From the NCBI RefSeq assembly GCF_014695585.1, contig NZ_JACJON010000036.1, positions 147,944 through 211,943 on the forward strand: a DNA stretch of 64,000 nucleotides, read 5' to 3'. This DNA is from Microcoleus sp. FACHB-831. GTDB taxonomy: Bacteria > Cyanobacteriota > Cyanobacteriia > Cyanobacteriales > FACHB-T130. The notes under the pieces are model-generated. The model was not told where the DNA came from. It did no database searches and worked only from the letters and a program-made list of their open reading frames with translations. Each line of letters opens with the position of its first letter. Within the stretch, counting starts at the first letter, position 1. The translations under genes and the position numbers were made by a program. Below are positions 61,974-64,000 of this stretch, one piece after another.

Positions 61974-63632
61974 ATGAAAGCACCCGAAGCAAATCCAAAA
62001 AATCTTTTATCACTTATCAATGATGTTTACAGCGGCAAGGTAGTCGTACCAGAATTTCAGCGTTCATTTGTATGGGAGAGAGATGATGTTGAACAATTCC
62101 TTACATCTCTACTTCATGGGTATTTCACAGGGACATTTTTAATGTTAGATACCCCAACACAGAAGCCTATGTTTTCTTTTCGTGCTGTTGAAGGGGTTGA
62201 GAAAGTTAACCCCAGCGTGCGCCCTAAAACCGACCACAGAACTGTTCAGCTAGTTTTAGATGGTCAACAGCGCATCACTTCCTTGTTTTATGCTTTATAT
62301 GAACCAGATATTCCTTTGAAGAATGTCAAAAATCCATATATATTTTATTTAGATATCGAGCAAGCTTTAAACGGAAATATTGACGAAGCAGTAATTGGAA
62401 TATCCAAAAAGGATAATAAGCGCATCTCAGAATTTGATAAATTGGTTCTGGAAGATAAAGCTATACGATTTTCGGTTTTAAAGGAACCTAATAGCTTATA
62501 CAAATGGCTGTACCAAAAGCAATCAGTTTGGCAAGAAGAGAATGTTACTAAAATTGCAAAATTATATGAGCGCTTACAACAGTTTATGATTCCTGTAGTC
62601 GCTTTACCCGAAGAAACTAGCCAGGAAGATATTGTCAATATATTTGAGCGAATTAACAGAACTGGAGTTAGCCTTTCACTTTTTGATTTAGCTGTAGCAC
62701 AGCTTTATTTAAAGGATATAAAGCTGCGAGAATTATGGGATAGCTTTAAGAAAAAGCATAAACCAATTACTTCTGTAGTAGAACCAGAATTCTTGCTTCG
62801 TGTGATTGCTCTTGTAGAAGGAAAGGAGATTCGGCGGCGCGATCTACTTAATGCTATTAACCTAGAAGCGAATGCTTTCAAAAAGCGTTGGGATGAAGCA
62901 GTAGAATGTATATTAAAAGCGCATACTCGAATTACTCACACATATGGTGCATTTAGTGACAAGTGGATTCCTTACTCGACATTGTTAGTAACGCTGGCAG
63001 TTGTATTGTATAAACTTAAGGATAAATCGGCAGGAGCTGAGGATTATGGGAAGGTAGATCGTTGGTACTGGGGTTGCGTTTTGAGTCGGCGCTATGATAG
63101 TTCCCGATTCACTAAAACTTATCAAGATGTCAAAGATATAGATAGTTGGCTTGGAGGAGGAGACCCTCCCCAATGGCTACAACAGTTTGCTAGTCAAGAC
63201 TTAAATTTGGATATCGTCGATGACCCTCGATCTGCTTTATACCGAGGACTTATGGGTATAATTGTGCGTCAGGGAGCAAAAGACTTTTTAACCGGGCAGT
63301 CTGTGAAGGACAAGTTAAGTGAGTGTCAAGACGACCATATATTTCCAAAATCTACATATCAGAAACAACATAAAAACCTAATAAATAGCATTTTGAATAG
63401 AACTATTATCTGGGAGCGTACAAATAATGAGAAAAAGAACAAAGCTCCATCTGAATTTTTCCAAGATTGTCTGTCTAAGCACGGTAATGATGAAAATAAA
63501 TTGAAAGAGACATTAGACAGTCACTTCATCTCTCCAAACGCTTACACATATTTAAAAAATGACGATTTTAACTCATTTATTGAAGAAAGGCGCAAAAGTT
63601 TAAAAGCAGCAATTAAAGATTTATTCCCATAA
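61974..63632 (+). CDS. DUF262/HNH nuclease-like protein (GmrSD type)
   Basis: A 552-residue protein. The N-terminal DUF262 domain (about 8-260) has VPEFQRSFVW at 26-35 and the diagnostic DGQQR at 96-100, a ParB-like nucleotide-binding fold. The C-terminal part carries an HNH-like site, DDHIFPKS at 453-460 with Asn residues after it. This is the layout of GmrSD and related defence nucleases that restrict modified phage DNA. It stands alone, next to a toxin-antitoxin pair and an IS fragment, in DNA that is more AT-rich than the rest. ATG at 61974. Confidence 0.87.
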   Translation: MKAPEANPKNLLSLINDVYSGKVVVPEFQRSFVWERDDVEQFLTSLLHGYFTGTFLMLDTPTQKPMFSFRAVEGVEKVNPSVRPKTDHRTVQLVLDGQQRITSLFYALYEPDIPLKNVKNPYIFYLDIEQALNGNIDEAVIGISKKDNKRISEFDKLVLEDKAIRFSVLKEPNSLYKWLYQKQSVWQEENVTKIAKLYERLQQFMIPVVALPEETSQEDIVNIFERINRTGVSLSLFDLAVAQLYLKDIKLRELWDSFKKKHKPITSVVEPEFLLRVIALVEGKEIRRRDLLNAINLEANAFKKRWDEAVECILKAHTRITHTYGAFSDKWIPYSTLLVTLAVVLYKLKDKSAGAEDYGKVDRWYWGCVLSRRYDSSRFTKTYQDVKDIDSWLGGGDPPQWLQQFASQDLNLDIVDDPRSALYRGLMGIIVRQGAKDFLTGQSVKDKLSECQDDHIFPKSTYQKQHKNLINSILNRTIIWERTNNEKKNKAPSEFFQDCLSKHGNDENKLKETLDSHFISPNAYTYLKNDDFNSFIEERRKSLKAAIKDLFP

Positions 63633-63823
63633 TGTTTTGTAACACTGTTGTAAAAATAACATATGTTTTAACCTGAAATGAGCGCCTAAAGGAAAGTTTT
63701 TCATTAAGGATAGGCCAAACCAAGATTCCTTAAAGGGCGGCTACCGCCGCCCCATCGAACCAAACACCCAAACCCTTTGCTTTGCGTCCCTTACGCCTAC
63801 ACCTTATCTGTATATAGCGTTTA

Positions 63824-64000
63824 CTACTCTAGTGAGGTACAGTAACAGGAGTGAGTAAACCAGTTACGGATATCTTGTAGAGACACTTTATTAAAAGCTT
63901 CTTCAATTGCTTTGGCTAAATCTGGATAATTTCTGGGACTGAGCGAACGTAGTATACTTTTGACTTTCGACCAACAATTTTCAATTGGTGAGAAATCGGG
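63824..64000 (-). mobile_element. IS630-family transposase, C-terminal end (cut by window edge)
   Basis: Fifty-eight residues are open from the window edge to a TAG (63824-63826). PDFSPIENCWSKVKSILRSL holds the last catalytic Glu of the DDE triad in the P-(D/x)-x-S-P-I-E-x-W pattern of IS630/Tc1 transposases. The rest of the element lies beyond the window. No inverted repeat was identified in 63633-63823, where its end should lie. Confidence 0.85.

Overview
The window is cyanobacterial chromosome, most likely from a filamentous Oscillatoriales-type organism. It encodes photosystem subunits (PsaM, PsbK), a carbon-concentrating-type beta carbonic anhydrase, carotenoid enzymes and a cyanobacterial SLH porin. 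The octamer GCGATCGC (HIP1) is scattered densely through it, even inside terminator stems. A secreted protein with four RGSGR motifs, the HetR-binding pentapeptide of PatS and PatX, points to a filamentous HetR-carrying lineage. Nothing shows that the organism makes heterocysts.

Layout. 1-2.5 kb: 3' end of polA, an Rpn-type nuclease gene whose 3' part is duplicated as a separate ORF, a secreted thermonuclease and a LapA-like membrane protein. 2.6-8.7 kb: a phosphohexomutase, a conserved overlapping gene pair, a Ser/Thr kinase with a seven-blade WD40 propeller, and tsaB. 9-19.7 kb: porin, orphan Opp/Dpp-type permease, HD protein, tRNA-Gly(CCC), a tightly overlapping CheY-CheC-PAS/GAF/GGDEF operon, a uracil-DNA glycosylase and an Na+/H+ antiporter. 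19.8-30.5 kb: FHA protein, carotenoid-isomerase-like oxidoreductase, pentapeptide and TPR proteins, ribBA, a small XRE regulator, argC, eno and gloA. 30.7-35.2 kb: a TPR plus 28-residue-repeat coiled-coil protein and a NACHT NTPase, both accessory in character. 35.4-44.3 kb: carbonic anhydrase, carotenoid oxygenase, the RGSGR protein, an Uma2 protein, miaB, ddl and ndk. 44.4-57 kb: TerC, psaM, slr1601-like protein, GST, psbK, a sulfate-binding protein, ppk2 and pstSCAB. 57.5-64 kb: an accessory end with DUF1003, a CadD-like transporter, a secreted paralog, a VapC toxin-antitoxin pair, gene debris, a DUF262/HNH nuclease-like protein and a truncated IS630 transposase.

How genes work together. 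pstS-C-A-B and ppk2 run in one direction and link phosphate uptake to polyphosphate use. The response regulator, CheC phosphatase and diguanylate cyclase overlap by 4 bp at each junction and probably form one signalling unit feeding c-di-GMP. The VapC toxin and its antitoxin also overlap by 4 bp.

Most notable observations: (1) the four-fold RGSGR precursor-like protein, with a strong intrinsic terminator in its own leader and a small antisense ORF over its 3' end; (2) the Rpn gene with a strong in-frame internal start and a tandem stand-alone copy of exactly the internally initiated segment; (3) a family of 7-bp-periodic sequences, several of them hairpins, at gene borders in at least eight places; (4) the NACHT protein with an Ala/Tyr repeat array. 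Limits: no homology search, structure prediction or RNA folding was run. Family names come from motif recognition, and most promoters could not be assigned.
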